A stretch of DNA of 50,032 nucleotides from Mogibacterium sp. (GTDB taxonomy: Bacteria > Bacillota > Clostridia > Peptostreptococcales > Anaerovoracaceae): assembly GCA_012840975.1 (NCBI GenBank), contig DUVP01000023.1, positions 1 to 50,032 of the forward strand, given 5' to 3'. Position numbers and translations under genes: made by a program. This document shows positions 27,185 to 37,189 of this stretch, piece after piece (the stretch's first letter is position 1; each line of letters begins with the position of its first letter). Under the pieces are notes generated by a model, which was given only the letters and a program-made list of their open reading frames with translations, was not told where the DNA came from and did not search any database.

Positions 27185-27972
27185 TGAATATTATAAAAAG
27201 AGAACTGAAAACATCACTAATAAGCATCGTCGTATGGTCGTTTGTGTTCTTCATCTTTTCGTTCGCGTCCATCATTAAATTTGATTCGCTTGTTAAAACA
27301 GGTGATGAGGCTTTTGCTCTGCTGGATCATTTTCCGCGGGTAATTTTGGCTCTTTTTAACATGGTCGATGTCAATTTGTCGACACTTCCGGGCTATTTTA
27401 CTGTCGTTGCAAATTACTTCCTTTTGATGTGTGCGAGTCACGGATTATTCCTTGGCATACGGCTCTTTGCCAAAGAAGAGCAGGACAAGACAGCGGATTT
27501 CCTTCTGACAAAACCTCGCAGTAGACGGCAGATATTTGCTTACAAATTTATAAGCGGAACTTTGATTATACTAATACTGCAAACGGTGCTCTTCGCATGT
27601 AATTATATTTCACTTCAAAAGCATTTTCCTGATGCACGAACAATGCTTTATAACTACACATTGGCATTTTCGGCACTTCACTTGTTCTCGTTGGCAGTCG
27701 GTACATTTCTGATTAATACAGCTCCAAGAGGGAAAGCGGAAAGCATAGGTCTGGGGCTTATCCTCGTAACATATTTTATTCCTATCCTCGCGAATATGTC
27801 TGAAGACTGGTATTTTGTCAGAGATTTTTTTCCTTTTAATATGTTTCTGAAAGAGGAAATGGCTCTGCCGGGAAACACTCCGGGCGTTAAGCTCGCAGTG
27901 CTGCTCGCCTTGACGCTGATTTGTGTTATAGTCGGCGTTCTTCGCTTTGAAAAGAAAGATATTTTTGTTTAA
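27184..27972 (+). CDS. ABC-2 type permease subunit 2
   Basis: A 262-residue protein with six hydrophobic segments and the LLTKPRSRRQI loop matching subunit 1. It starts within the TGATG overlap of subunit 1, implying coupled translation and equal stoichiometry. The gap to the next gene (27973-28139) is A/T-rich with no clear terminator or consensus promoter. Confidence 0.87.
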   Translation: MNIIKRELKTSLISIVVWSFVFFIFSFASIIKFDSLVKTGDEAFALLDHFPRVILALFNMVDVNLSTLPGYFTVVANYFLLMCASHGLFLGIRLFAKEEQDKTADFLLTKPRSRRQIFAYKFISGTLIILILQTVLFACNYISLQKHFPDARTMLYNYTLAFSALHLFSLAVGTFLINTAPRGKAESIGLGLILVTYFIPILANMSEDWYFVRDFFPFNMFLKEEMALPGNTPGVKLAVLLALTLICVIVGVLRFEKKDIFV

Positions 27973-28139
27973 AGAAAAAATGAAAAATCAATCTTTTTAG
28001 AAATTCCCTATACGGAACCATACTTTTATGATATAGTTATGAGGCTTGTACTTTATTGTATACTCCTTTGAGTTTATAACAACAGAGTGCAATTTTTGTT
28101 TGTATTGTACACAGTTAAGAGTCATATTTGGAGAAAAAA

Positions 28140-31100
28140 ATGAAAAAATTGAAAAAGCAAGTTAAAAACAAGATAGTCAGCGTTATGTTGCTTATGCTGT
28201 TGGTGCTGCAGAGCTACTCACCTGTATTAGCGGCAGAAACAGACGCCTCCTTATTAGAAAATGAAGAGGCGGTTGTAAGTGAACAAATGGCAGACGTACC
28301 GCCTGATGAAAATCCGAAGAATACTGAAAAAGAGAATTCATCTCCAGGTATGACCAAAGGTATACAACAAAGCAAAGAGACAGATGCCTATAGCTCGTCG
28401 CTCAATTTTGCTACAGATCAAAAATCTTTTTATGGTGGTGAAATTATTACCTTCTATAATAACGTTTCAGTGTCAGGCAACCAGACAGAGCTCGAAGAGG
28501 GCTCATATACTCTTGTTTATTTGCCTAAGTCCAGTTTCCAAAAGCCAAAAGAAACGGATATTTCAACGAACTTTGATTTATTCAAGGCTTTGGAAATCAC
28601 AGAAACGGAAGATAACTATGTGATTAAAACTACATACAAAACAATTTATGGTGGATATGTAGGGGGAACACCGATTCGTGTAAACTTACTGTCGAGCCAG
28701 ACAGTAAATTTAAGCGAGCACCTAATCACACAGGAATTTTATAATGTTGAAGGAGAGAAGCTAACGCCGGCCTCAGATTTAAAAGTCGGAGGTCTGGCAA
28801 GAATTGAGACTCTGGGGAGTAGAAATTTTTCTACTGAAAGATTAATTGCTCCGAGTATTGATGAGAACTATGTGATTAAGGAAGGATTTACGAGAGATTT
28901 TTATGTTTACAGCTACTTCCCCGGCAACAATGCCAATGATCCTCGAGACCGTCGTATCTATGCTCAAATTCCTGAAGAAGCAACGGTAGTAGGAACGGAC
29001 TGGAAGTATGATGCGGAGAGTGACAGGTATTATAAGGATGTCCCTCGTAAATTTAGTGATACAACGCAAAACAAAATCACATTGGCTTTCACCGGCTTTG
29101 ACATGTCGTCATATAATGCTTCAAACAATTATAAATCCTTCAGGGTTAATTACAGTATTCAACCTGTAGTAGATGGTGTACCGCAGACGGATCTCGGTCC
29201 TCATACTGCTTATTGCTCGAGAAATTTTTATATTCTTGAACAGGAACCGCCTCCACAAGGAGAACAAGGGGCCTACAATTCTTGGAGTACTTCAAAATAC
29301 AATAAAGTTATCGGCAAAGATTATAAGTCTATAGGTACGACTTCTTTGGGAACAACTAATTCAACCTATATATCTTATAACCCGGATGAACTGGACAGCC
29401 AGCGCATTCGTTATTCGCACAAAAATATATCAAGTTGGTATCATTATAATCCAAAAGATGATGCCGACACCAGGGAGCTTATCATTGAAAGTTCGCAGGT
29501 TTATGTCAGTTCCTATACTAAGCCTAGTGAGCTGCGAATAATGCTTACAGGCTTAAGCGGAGACGATCTTGCTTTTATGCAGGAAAAACTCCAAGGGACG
29601 AAAGCATACGGTGTTGCAGCGGACGGCACAAAGACGTTGCTGTCGAAGAATGTACCTGTCGTCAGTCATGATAGCTATAGCAATTCATTTGATAATCAAG
29701 GTTGGAGTGAATTCACGGGCGGTGAAAATTATCGTTCGATTATCTTTGAATATCCTGACGGAGGAGTTCTCCTTAAAGGAGAGACAGAGATTAATAAATA
29801 CAAATATACTTTATGGACAGAAGTCATTGCGGACATTAAGCCATCCACTTATGAAACGCTAAAGGGTCTTTTAGATTCAAACAAGACACCACAGGTCTAT
29901 ACGAATGACTATGCTTATACTTGGGTTACCTCAAAGTACAAGCGAATGATGGCGGATGAGGAAATTACAGTTACAAGAAGCAGCAGGAGTGCCTATACGA
30001 ATGACTATTTTCGTATGCAGTATGAGACTATTACTCTGTGTAATAACGTCCATGTGACCAACGGTTCGCAGTTTTTTTCCGGTGATATCGTATCGACCAG
30101 GCTTGGATACTATCATAATCGTTACGGTAACTTCTCACAGGCGAGCAATCCGGAAAATATTAATATTTATTATTTAGTGCCCGACGGTCTGGAGCCGGTT
30201 GAAGATTCGACAAATTTTAGCAGCATTAAAATCATGCGTGGATATTCAACGGGGTACAACTTAATTATTGCCAAACCGAAGATAACGGCTATTCCAAGTT
30301 TGGACGGATCTATCAACAGAACGACGCAAAATCGTTATGAATTGGACTTTACAGCAACAGAGCGTCTGCAGGTTGGCACATATAGAATTTATTCCAGCCT
30401 CAGTATTGATAATAACAAAATAGGAGTCAGAGACGGAAAGCAATACGGTATTCTTCAATTTGATACACCTTCCGGTCTTTGGTCCAACATTACTAAAGAT
30501 GCTAACAATCGGCCGGATGATAATACAAAGTATACTAATATGGGAACCACATCTTTTACAATCTATCCGCCTAAGGTGCTTTCATCCATAAAGTACGTTA
30601 AGTTAAGTTCGGATCCGGATACCAAATATGCTTCATCGCTTGGACAAAAGGGATCGGTTGGTGATGCGATTGATTATCGTTGGCTGTTCAAGAACAATAG
30701 CCCTAAAGAAATTGATAGCATGATAGTTATAGATATTCTTCCTTATAATGGAGATACCGCTATCGTTCCTTCCCAGAAAGGAGAATATCTCTCCAGAGGA
30801 TCCACTTTTAAGACACCTCTTGTCTCGGTGGACGATCATGCGAAATTTGACTTCTACTATTCTATAGATTCGGTGAAGCCGACGACGCAGGAAAACGCAA
30901 ATGCTACCTGGCTGACAGAAGCGGAAGTTGATGATATGTCTCAGGTAACGATGATTAAAGCTGTCTTAAAGGAAGGACAAAAGATAGAGATTGGTGAAGA
31001 AATATATATTCATACACACAATTTTATCGAAAATGACAGTACAATACTTGATGGAGAAAAGGCCTATAACTCCTTTGCCCTCTCTTTGAATAACGGCAAC

Positions 31101-31898
31101 ACCTTTGTCGAAGCTTTGAAGGTGGAGGTAGAGATAACTTATCCTAAGCGAGATATACGTCTTGAAAAAAGAGATTTAAATAATCCGAATTTAATGCTTT
31201 ATAATGCAGTATTTTCTGTTTATGAAGTGGGAGGAGCTGAAGACGGAAGAGATTTATTAGTCTTAGATGATGTAAAAACCAATTATGACGGAATAGCTAC
31301 ACTTCCTAATCTCTTAGTAGGAAAAGAATATTATCTCATCGAAAAAGAAGCTCCGGAAGGCTATGCTAAGACTGAAGAAAAGATTTATTTTACTGTTGAA
31401 ACAGAAACAGATGAAAATCCGGGTGCACAAATTTTAGAGATAACCAACGATATTCCTAGAGTGAATGTTTCAGGTATAAAGATATGGGACGATGGTGATG
31501 ATGTAGACGGTGTCAGACCGAAGAGCATTACTCTTCATCTCTATAAAAAGAAAGGAGGAGAAGAGGAACTTGTTCAAAAAAAGAAAGTTGTCCCCGATGC
31601 TGAAGGAAACTGGAAATGGAGATTCTCCAATCTGCCGAAATTTGACGGGAAGGAACCTATTGTTTATATAGTTAGAGAAGTAGAGGTTGGAGCCGGATAT
31701 AGAGCAACTATAAGAGGAGATGCGAATAAAGGCTATACAATTACCAATACCAGAATACCTCTAGCAGCAAGGGATACGAATGGGAATAATCCGAAAACAG
31801 GAGATAGCAGCGAACTGTATTTATGGCTGACATTGATGCTTTCATCTATAGGAGGAGGGCTAATCGCAGTTCACAGGAAATCGCAAAGAAAAGAATAA
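28140..31898 (+). CDS. sortase-anchored Cna_B/SpaA-type surface protein
   Basis: A 1252-residue cell-wall protein. The signal peptide (about 1-32) ends near VLAAE. A long region (about 50-1000) of beta-rich sequence has no family I recognise. A SpaA-like prealbumin domain (from RLEKRDLNNPNLMLYNAVFSV) and a Cna_B domain (from VSGIKIWDDGDDVDGVRPKSI) follow. Both keep the Lys, Glu and Asn residues expected for self-formed isopeptide bonds. The C-terminus is a sorting signal: NPKTG, hydrophobic helix, basic tail. The ATG at 28140 has GGAG 6 nt upstream; an in-frame TTG 12 bp earlier overlaps that site and was rejected. No sortase gene is in the window. Confidence 0.88.
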   Translation: MKKLKKQVKNKIVSVMLLMLLVLQSYSPVLAAETDASLLENEEAVVSEQMADVPPDENPKNTEKENSSPGMTKGIQQSKETDAYSSSLNFATDQKSFYGGEIITFYNNVSVSGNQTELEEGSYTLVYLPKSSFQKPKETDISTNFDLFKALEITETEDNYVIKTTYKTIYGGYVGGTPIRVNLLSSQTVNLSEHLITQEFYNVEGEKLTPASDLKVGGLARIETLGSRNFSTERLIAPSIDENYVIKEGFTRDFYVYSYFPGNNANDPRDRRIYAQIPEEATVVGTDWKYDAESDRYYKDVPRKFSDTTQNKITLAFTGFDMSSYNASNNYKSFRVNYSIQPVVDGVPQTDLGPHTAYCSRNFYILEQEPPPQGEQGAYNSWSTSKYNKVIGKDYKSIGTTSLGTTNSTYISYNPDELDSQRIRYSHKNISSWYHYNPKDDADTRELIIESSQVYVSSYTKPSELRIMLTGLSGDDLAFMQEKLQGTKAYGVAADGTKTLLSKNVPVVSHDSYSNSFDNQGWSEFTGGENYRSIIFEYPDGGVLLKGETEINKYKYTLWTEVIADIKPSTYETLKGLLDSNKTPQVYTNDYAYTWVTSKYKRMMADEEITVTRSSRSAYTNDYFRMQYETITLCNNVHVTNGSQFFSGDIVSTRLGYYHNRYGNFSQASNPENINIYYLVPDGLEPVEDSTNFSSIKIMRGYSTGYNLIIAKPKITAIPSLDGSINRTTQNRYELDFTATERLQVGTYRIYSSLSIDNNKIGVRDGKQYGILQFDTPSGLWSNITKDANNRPDDNTKYTNMGTTSFTIYPPKVLSSIKYVKLSSDPDTKYASSLGQKGSVGDAIDYRWLFKNNSPKEIDSMIVIDILPYNGDTAIVPSQKGEYLSRGSTFKTPLVSVDDHAKFDFYYSIDSVKPTTQENANATWLTEAEVDDMSQVTMIKAVLKEGQKIEIGEEIYIHTHNFIENDSTILDGEKAYNSFALSLNNGNTFVEALKVEVEITYPKRDIRLEKRDLNNPNLMLYNAVFSVYEVGGAEDGRDLLVLDDVKTNYDGIATLPNLLVGKEYYLIEKEAPEGYAKTEEKIYFTVETETDENPGAQILEITNDIPRVNVSGIKIWDDGDDVDGVRPKSITLHLYKKKGGEEELVQKKKVVPDAEGNWKWRFSNLPKFDGKEPIVYIVREVEVGAGYRATIRGDANKGYTITNTRIPLAARDTNGNNPKTGDSSELYLWLTLMLSSIGGGLIAVHRKSQRKE

Positions 31899-31904
31899 AA
31901 AACC

Positions 31905-31933
31905 TTGCAATGAAAAGGGTCAAGTGATATACT
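31905..31933 (+). promoter_or_regulatory. probable rpmE promoter
   Basis: TTGCAA (31905-31910) and TATACT (31928-31933) are 17 bp apart, 62 bp before the rpmE start. This would give rpmE a promoter independent of the Cna_B gene, which has no clear terminator of its own. Confidence 0.6.
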
Positions 31934-31995
31934 TGCAACGCTGTCAATTCAAATGGCAGAAATGTTTCAAAATTTTTTAGAAAGAGGTACCTAAC

Positions 31996-32193
31996 ATGAA
32001 GGAAGGAATCCATCCTGAATTTAAGGAATGTAATGTTACTTGCGCATGTGGGAATTCATTCAAGACTCTATCCGACAAGGACGAGATGAGAGTAGACATC
32101 TGCTCGGAATGCCACCCATTTTTCACAGGCCAGCAGAAGTTTGCAAGCAGAGGCGGCCGTGTCGAGAAATTCAAGAACAAATACAGCTTGTAG
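31996..32193 (+). CDS. rpmE: 50S ribosomal protein L31, zinc-binding type
   Basis: A 65-residue ribosomal protein with the MKEGIHPEF start and the [17 protein letters not shown] zinc-binding cysteines of the C+ form. GAAAGAGG lies upstream of the ATG. In related genomes rpmE usually follows rho directly. Here it lies 12.7 kb further on, after the accessory block, with its own promoter and a terminator downstream. Confidence 0.96.
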   Translation: MKEGIHPEFKECNVTCACGNSFKTLSDKDEMRVDICSECHPFFTGQQKFASRGGRVEKFKNKYSL

Positions 32194-32213
32194 CTTAAAG
32201 AACAGGAAAATAC

Positions 32214-32259
32214 AAAAGACCATGCTACAGAGGTACGTCCTCTAATGGTCTTTTCTTTT
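32214..32259 (+). terminator. rho-independent terminator of rpmE
   Basis: AAAAGACCAT (32214-32223) pairs with ATGGTCTTTT (32245-32254), with an inner GAGG/CCTC stem, followed by a T-rich run. It lies 20 bp after the rpmE stop. Confidence 0.85.
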
Positions 32260-32324
32260 GCGGTTAAAACACAGAGCCTTTTGTAAAATTCGGGAAAAGT
32301 TTTGGAATATAGGGGTGCAAAATA

Positions 32325-32353
32325 CTGAAACGAAGGAATCTTTCTGATATAAT
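32325..32353 (+). promoter_or_regulatory. probable promoter of the prfA-tyrS operon
   Basis: CTGAAA (32325-32330) and a consensus TATAAT (32348-32353) are 17 bp apart, 68 bp before prfA. It lies after the rpmE terminator, so prfA to tyrS can be transcribed as a unit. Confidence 0.55.
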
Positions 32354-32421
32354 TACTAGTCAGAGAATTTAGGCATAATCACAATGATTTTGTCTTTGAT
32401 ATAGAATAATAAGGAGCAAAA

Positions 32422-33489
32422 ATGTTCAACAAATTGGATTTTATCACAGATAAATACAAAGAACTGAGCAGGAAGGTCGCAGATCCGGCTGTCATCTCAG
32501 ATCAGTCCACCTGGCAGAAACACATGAAAGAAATGTCTGAAATAGAGGATATCGTCAAGGTGTACGAGATATACAAGAAGACCAGGAATGAGCTGTCCGA
32601 TACGAAAGAGCTTTTGGCAATGGACGATGACGAGGAGATGAAAGAGCTTGCCAAGGAAGAAGTAAAAGAGCTTGAGGATGTGATTGTAAAGACAGAAGAA
32701 GAACTCAAGATACTTTTGCTGCCGAAAGATCCTAATGATGACAAGAACGTTATTCTTGAGATCAGAGCGGGAACAGGCGGAGAAGAGGCTGCCCTTTTCG
32801 GTAATGACTTATTGAGGCTTTATCTGAGATATGCTGAGCGTCATCGCTGGAAGGCTGAGATTATAGAAATCAACGATACGGGTATTGGCGGAATCAAAGA
32901 AGCTGTTGTGATGATCAGAGGAAAGGGAGCTTACTCAAGACTGAAGTTCGAGTCAGGCGTTCACAGAGTGCAGAGGGTTCCCGAGACGGAATCTTCGGGC
33001 AGAGTCCATACTTCTGCTGCTACGGTTGCTGTGCTGCCTGAAGTCGATGACGTTGAGATTGAGATCAACTCTAATGATATAAAGGTGGATGTGTACAGAT
33101 CTTCCGGAAACGGCGGTCAGTGTGTTAACACAACAGACTCGGCTGTAAGGATGACACACCTTCCGACCGGAATAGTGGTTACATGTCAGGACGAAAAGTC
33201 ACAGATACAGAACAGGGAAAAAGCACTCAGGGTTCTGAAGGCTCGTCTGTATGACCAGAAGGTGCAAGAACAGAATGCGAAAATATCTGCCGACAGAAAA
33301 AGTCAGGTCGGAAGCGGAGACCGCTCAGAGAGAATCAGAACGTATAACTTCCCGCAGGGAAGGATAACCGATCACAGAATCGGAATGACAGTATATAAGC
33401 TTGAGAGTTTTCTGGACGGAGACATCGATGATGTTGTCGATGCTTTAATAACGGCTGATCAGGCTGCAAAGATGAAAGAATTCGGTTAG
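32422..33489 (+). CDS. prfA: peptide chain release factor 1
   Basis: Recognises UAA and UAG and triggers peptide release. The codon-reading tripeptide is PET (187-189) within [18 protein letters not shown], the RF1-type context. The catalytic GGQ is near residue 231 in [17 protein letters not shown] and is the substrate of the PrmC encoded at 19.3-21.3 kb. The 355 residues are normal. AAGGAG lies before the ATG. Confidence 0.97.
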   Translation: MFNKLDFITDKYKELSRKVADPAVISDQSTWQKHMKEMSEIEDIVKVYEIYKKTRNELSDTKELLAMDDDEEMKELAKEEVKELEDVIVKTEEELKILLLPKDPNDDKNVILEIRAGTGGEEAALFGNDLLRLYLRYAERHRWKAEIIEINDTGIGGIKEAVVMIRGKGAYSRLKFESGVHRVQRVPETESSGRVHTSAATVAVLPEVDDVEIEINSNDIKVDVYRSSGNGGQCVNTTDSAVRMTHLPTGIVVTCQDEKSQIQNREKALRVLKARLYDQKVQEQNAKISADRKSQVGSGDRSERIRTYNFPQGRITDHRIGMTVYKLESFLDGDIDDVVDALITADQAAKMKEFG

Positions 33490-33525
33490 ACGAAAAATAA
33501 TGGGTTAGGATCTTTGGGAAAATAG

Positions 33526-34557
33526 ATGCAGACAAAGAGATTGAGTGAAAGTGAAGGCGACATTAAACTTGCCGGCGAAATATTGAGAAACGGCGGTTTG
33601 GTGGCTTTTCCGACAGAGACTGTTTACGGACTCGGGGCAAATGCACTGGATGCAGAGGCTGTGGGGGCTGTATATAAGGCAAAAGGAAGACCGTCAGATA
33701 ATCCTATGATAGTCCATATTGCAGATATTGGAGATTTGGGAAGTTTGGTAAGGGGTGGAAGGGACGGCATCGGCCGGACTGCCGCTCAGGTTATGGAAGC
33801 ATTCTGGCCGGGACCGCTGACGCTGATATTTCCGAAATCGTCAGCGGTGCCTGATGCGACTACGGGCGGTCTGGAGACCGTCGCCATCAGGATGCCGTCC
33901 AACGACACAGCCCATCGTCTGATATCAGAAGCCGGAATCCCGATAGCCGCACCGAGCGCCAATATCTCCGGTAAGCCAAGCCCGACTACGTCAAATGACG
34001 TACTGGAAGATATGGATGGGAGAATCGATGCCGTCATAATGGGAGAAAACTGCGAAGTAGGCATCGAATCCACAGTTCTGGATCTCAGCAGTGACAGACC
34101 GGTTATACTCAGACCAGGCGTAATAACGTCGGAACTGATATCCGAAATAATCGGACAGGAAGTATTTTATGATGACACACTGCTTGGAACTCCCGGACAG
34201 ATGATTGACCCGCAAGATCAGGACGCCCTGTCCTCATTCAAACCGAAATCACCGGGTGTAAAATATACACATTACGCCCCTAAAGCTAAAGTAAGACTTA
34301 TAGAAGTAAGAGAATCCGACTTTACGGAAAAAGTTTCACAGCTTGAACAGGAACTCAGAGAACAGGGACTCAAATCAGCAATCCTGAACTATAACGACAA
34401 TGCAAAACAGGCCGCGAAGAACCTCTTTGCGGATTTGAGAGAACTCGACAGACAGAAATACGATGTTATTTTTATTAAGACACTTGATAAATCCGGACTC
34501 GGATTCAGCGTTATGAACCGCATGCTGAAAAGTGCCGGATACGACATTATCAGGTAG
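33526..34557 (+). CDS. threonylcarbamoyl-AMP synthase (Sua5/YwlC)
   Basis: Makes threonylcarbamoyl-AMP for the t6A modification of ANN-decoding tRNAs. The YrdC domain (about 1-205) shows [15 protein letters not shown], the [14 protein letters not shown] segment and [11 protein letters not shown]. The C-terminal Sua5 domain (about 240-343) begins [15 protein letters not shown]. The 343 residues match the long YwlC form. It lies between prfA and rpiB-upp, the usual place in Bacillota, but the ywlE phosphatase gene often found next is absent. Confidence 0.94.
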   Translation: MQTKRLSESEGDIKLAGEILRNGGLVAFPTETVYGLGANALDAEAVGAVYKAKGRPSDNPMIVHIADIGDLGSLVRGGRDGIGRTAAQVMEAFWPGPLTLIFPKSSAVPDATTGGLETVAIRMPSNDTAHRLISEAGIPIAAPSANISGKPSPTTSNDVLEDMDGRIDAVIMGENCEVGIESTVLDLSSDRPVILRPGVITSELISEIIGQEVFYDDTLLGTPGQMIDPQDQDALSSFKPKSPGVKYTHYAPKAKVRLIEVRESDFTEKVSQLEQELREQGLKSAILNYNDNAKQAAKNLFADLRELDRQKYDVIFIKTLDKSGLGFSVMNRMLKSAGYDIIR

Positions 34558-34577
34558 AAGAAAGAGGTAGTAACTAT

Positions 34578-35648
34578 ATGATTATCGCAATCGGATGCGA
34601 TCACGCAGGTTTTGAATTGAAAGAAGCCGTTAAAGCACGGCTGGAGGTGGCAGGATATCAGATGATAGATGTTGGCACTCATTCATCTGAATCCGTGGAC
34701 TATCCTCAGTACGGACATGCGGTCGGAAGAACTGTCGCGGAAGGCAAAGCAGACCGGGGAATTGCTATATGCGGTTCAGGTATAGGAATCAGCATCGCAT
34801 GCAATAAAATTCCCGGAATAAGAGCGGCACTTTGCACGTCGGTCGAAATGGCAGAGATGTGCAGAAGGCACAATAATGCCAATGTGATCTGCATGGGAGC
34901 AAGGATGATTCCTGAAAAACTTGCATTCGACATGGTAGATAAGTGGCTTGAAACGGGATTCGAAGGCGGTAAGCATGAGAGAAGAATAAATCAGCTCGAA
35001 ACGGAGGTATTTACAAAGATGGGCAAAGTAATGGTATTTGATCACCCGCTGATTCAGCACAAGGTATCACTTATGAGGGACGTAAGAACGACCAGTAAGG
35101 ACTTCAGAGTCCTTGCAAAGGAAGTCGCTTTGCTAATGGCTTTTGAGGTCACCAGGGATTTGCCGATACAGGATGTCGAAATTGAAACTCCTATGTGCAA
35201 AACTACGGTTAAAGAACTCGCAGGTGAAGACATTGCCATCATACCGATCCTCAGAGCGGGACTCGGTTTTGTCGAGGGAATGCTGGAACTCGTGCCTAAC
35301 GCAAAGGTAGGACATATAGGTCTTTACAGAGATCCGGTAACACACGAAGCTATTGAATATTATTGCAAGCTTCCGGAAGATATCGATAAGAGAAAAATCA
35401 TAGTTGTCGATCCGATGCTTGCTACAGGTGGCAGTGCTGTTGCAGCCATAGATTTCATCAAGAAAAGAGGAGGCAAAGATATCAACTTCATGTGTCTCAT
35501 TGCTGCACCGGAGGGAATCGATCTTTTGACCAATGCTCACCCTGATGTTCATATCTACATCGCAGCCAAAGACGAAAAGCTTGATGAAAACGCTTACATC
35601 CTGCCGGGACTCGGCGATGCGGGCGACAGACTTTTCGGCACCAAGTAA
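34578..35648 (+). CDS. RpiB-Upp fusion: ribose-5-phosphate isomerase B plus uracil phosphoribosyltransferase
   Basis: Residues 1-147 are RpiB (pentose phosphate isomerisation), with [10 protein letters not shown] and the active-site [14 protein letters not shown]. Residues 148-356 are a complete Upp (uracil + PRPP to UMP), with [15 protein letters not shown], the [11 protein letters not shown] segment and the PRPP loop [10 protein letters not shown]. There is no stop codon between them. A GGAGG (35003-35007) and the natural Upp ATG (35019) are still in place. The chain could therefore be made both as a fusion and as free Upp by internal initiation. In related genomes the two genes are adjacent but separate. 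Confidence 0.92.
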   Translation: MIIAIGCDHAGFELKEAVKARLEVAGYQMIDVGTHSSESVDYPQYGHAVGRTVAEGKADRGIAICGSGIGISIACNKIPGIRAALCTSVEMAEMCRRHNNANVICMGARMIPEKLAFDMVDKWLETGFEGGKHERRINQLETEVFTKMGKVMVFDHPLIQHKVSLMRDVRTTSKDFRVLAKEVALLMAFEVTRDLPIQDVEIETPMCKTTVKELAGEDIAIIPILRAGLGFVEGMLELVPNAKVGHIGLYRDPVTHEAIEYYCKLPEDIDKRKIIVVDPMLATGGSAVAAIDFIKKRGGKDINFMCLIAAPEGIDLLTNAHPDVHIYIAAKDEKLDENAYILPGLGDAGDRLFGTK

Positions 35649-35686
35649 AAAAAAACAACAATCAAAATAGAAGGAGGACAAATTAG

Positions 35687-37021
35687 ATGTTCACAAATCC
35701 AATCCCTGATAATATAAGTAAGCATACCAACGTATATGATGTGCTTATGGAAAGAGGTTTTATCGAGCAATGCACAAATCCCGAGGCAGTCAGAGAAATG
35801 CTGGGGAATGAAAAAATAGTATTTTATATAGGATTTGACCCTACTGCGGACTGTATGCACGTAGGTCACCTTATTCAGGTTATTCTGTTCCTGTACATGC
35901 TTAAATACGGACATACTCCTCTGGCTCTCATAGGCGCCGGAACAGCTGTGGTCGGAGACCCTTCCGGCAGAAGCGATATGAGAAGGCTTATGACCACAGA
36001 AGAAATAGATGAAAACGGAGAAAAATTCAAAAAACTCTTTGAAAGATTCCTGCCGTTTGATAATGAGTGGAAGTACGAAGGAAACAACGGCGTATACGAA
36101 CCGGGCAGACAGAACAAAAAACCTGAACCGGGCAAATGCATAAGTACAAACAACGCACACTGGCTCCGCAACCTCAACTACGTAGAATTTGTCCGTGAAA
36201 TCGGATCAAAATTCAACGTCAGAGAAATGCTCAGAGCAGAGTGCTTCAAGAAAAGAATGGAAGAAGGCGGACTTTCCTTCTTCGAGTTTAACTACATGCT
36301 TATGCAGGGCTACGACTTCTACGTAATGGCAAGAGACTTCGGTCTCAAGATGCAAATGGGCGGAAACGACCAGTGGTCAAACATCATCGCCGGCGTTGAC
36401 ATGTCGCGCAAAATGGACGGTATCGAAGTTTTCGGTCTTACAACAAAGTTGCTTGTTAAAGCAGACGGTGAGAAGATGGGCAAGACAATGAGCGGAGCTC
36501 TCTGGCTTGACGAGGACAGAGTTTCAGTATACGACTTCTTCCAGTACTGGAGAAATGTTGATGACGACGATGTCGCTATGTGCCTCAGGATGCTTACCTT
36601 CCTTCCGATGGAAGAGGTCGAAAGACTGTCGGCTCTCAAAGGCTCAGAGATCAACAAAGCGAAGGAAATCCTCGCATTTGAACTGACAAAGTTTGTTCAC
36701 GGCGAAGAAAAAGCTCGTAAGGCAATGGAAGCAAGCCGCGAGGTTTTTGCAGGTGAGGGAGTTTCAGATCACATGCCTTCAGTAACTATGGATGCATCTG
36801 AATTCGCAGGCGAAGGATACGGCCTTGCAGCTCTTATGAAGGAAGTTGAGCTCGAATCGTCCACATCGGAAGCTTTCAGAACCATCCAGTCGGGCGGAGC
36901 AAGAATAAACGGAGAACAGATCAAAGACAGGACTTACCGCGTCACGGAAAAAGACTTCGAAGACGGAGTTCTCATTCTCCAAAAAGGCAAAAAGAAATTC
37001 ATGAAGGTCGAGCTGGGCTAA
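35687..37021 (+). CDS. tyrS: tyrosyl-tRNA synthetase
   Basis: A class I synthetase charging tRNA-Tyr. The HIGH-type motif is HVGH near residue 57. The KMSKS-type loop is KADGEKMGKT near 260-268. A C-terminal S4-like RNA-binding domain (about 375-444, SGGARINGEQIKD) follows. The 444 residues are normal. A strong AAGGAGG lies upstream. No T-box leader is present; the gene lies 38 bp after upp and closes the operon. Confidence 0.96.
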   Translation: MFTNPIPDNISKHTNVYDVLMERGFIEQCTNPEAVREMLGNEKIVFYIGFDPTADCMHVGHLIQVILFLYMLKYGHTPLALIGAGTAVVGDPSGRSDMRRLMTTEEIDENGEKFKKLFERFLPFDNEWKYEGNNGVYEPGRQNKKPEPGKCISTNNAHWLRNLNYVEFVREIGSKFNVREMLRAECFKKRMEEGGLSFFEFNYMLMQGYDFYVMARDFGLKMQMGGNDQWSNIIAGVDMSRKMDGIEVFGLTTKLLVKADGEKMGKTMSGALWLDEDRVSVYDFFQYWRNVDDDDVAMCLRMLTFLPMEEVERLSALKGSEINKAKEILAFELTKFVHGEEKARKAMEASREVFAGEGVSDHMPSVTMDASEFAGEGYGLAALMKEVELESSTSEAFRTIQSGGARINGEQIKDRTYRVTEKDFEDGVLILQKGKKKFMKVELG

Positions 37022-37064
37022 AGGAGGGCAGAATCTCTCTATAATTAATAATGAGTATATAGAG

Positions 37065-37093
37065 GAACCGCTCTAAAAAAAGAGCGGTTCTTT
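37065..37093 (+). terminator. rho-independent terminator of the prfA-tyrS operon
   Basis: GAACCGCTCT (37065-37074) and AGAGCGGTTC (37081-37090) form a perfect 10-bp stem with an A6 loop, followed by TTT. It lies 43 bp after the tyrS stop. Confidence 0.9.
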
Positions 37094-37129
37094 ACATGTT
37101 TCAGAGAGAATATGATTACAACTTTAATA

Positions 37130-37162
37130 TTGTATTAAAACATAAAACAAGTTATAATACAA
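37130..37162 (+). promoter_or_regulatory. promoter overlapped by an 8-bp inverted-repeat operator (AbiE-like module)
   Basis: TTGTAT (37130-37135) and TATAAT (37153-37158) are 17 bp apart. TTGTATTA (37130-37137) and TAATACAA (37155-37162) are perfect inverted repeats covering the -35 and -10. A dimeric repressor bound here would block RNA polymerase, as expected for an autoregulated AbiEi-type antitoxin. The binding itself is inferred. Confidence 0.65.
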
Positions 37163-37189
37163 AATAGAGTTAAGAAGGGGGCGCGAGTA

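Noticed and set aside
21316-31995. Integrative element or prophage
   Set aside because: No integrase, transposase, phage gene, tRNA target or obvious attachment repeats were seen; described only as an accessory block.
35649-35686. T-box leader for tyrS
   Set aside because: Only 38 bp separate it from upp, with no specifier loop or T-box sequence; tyrS is simply the last gene of the operon.
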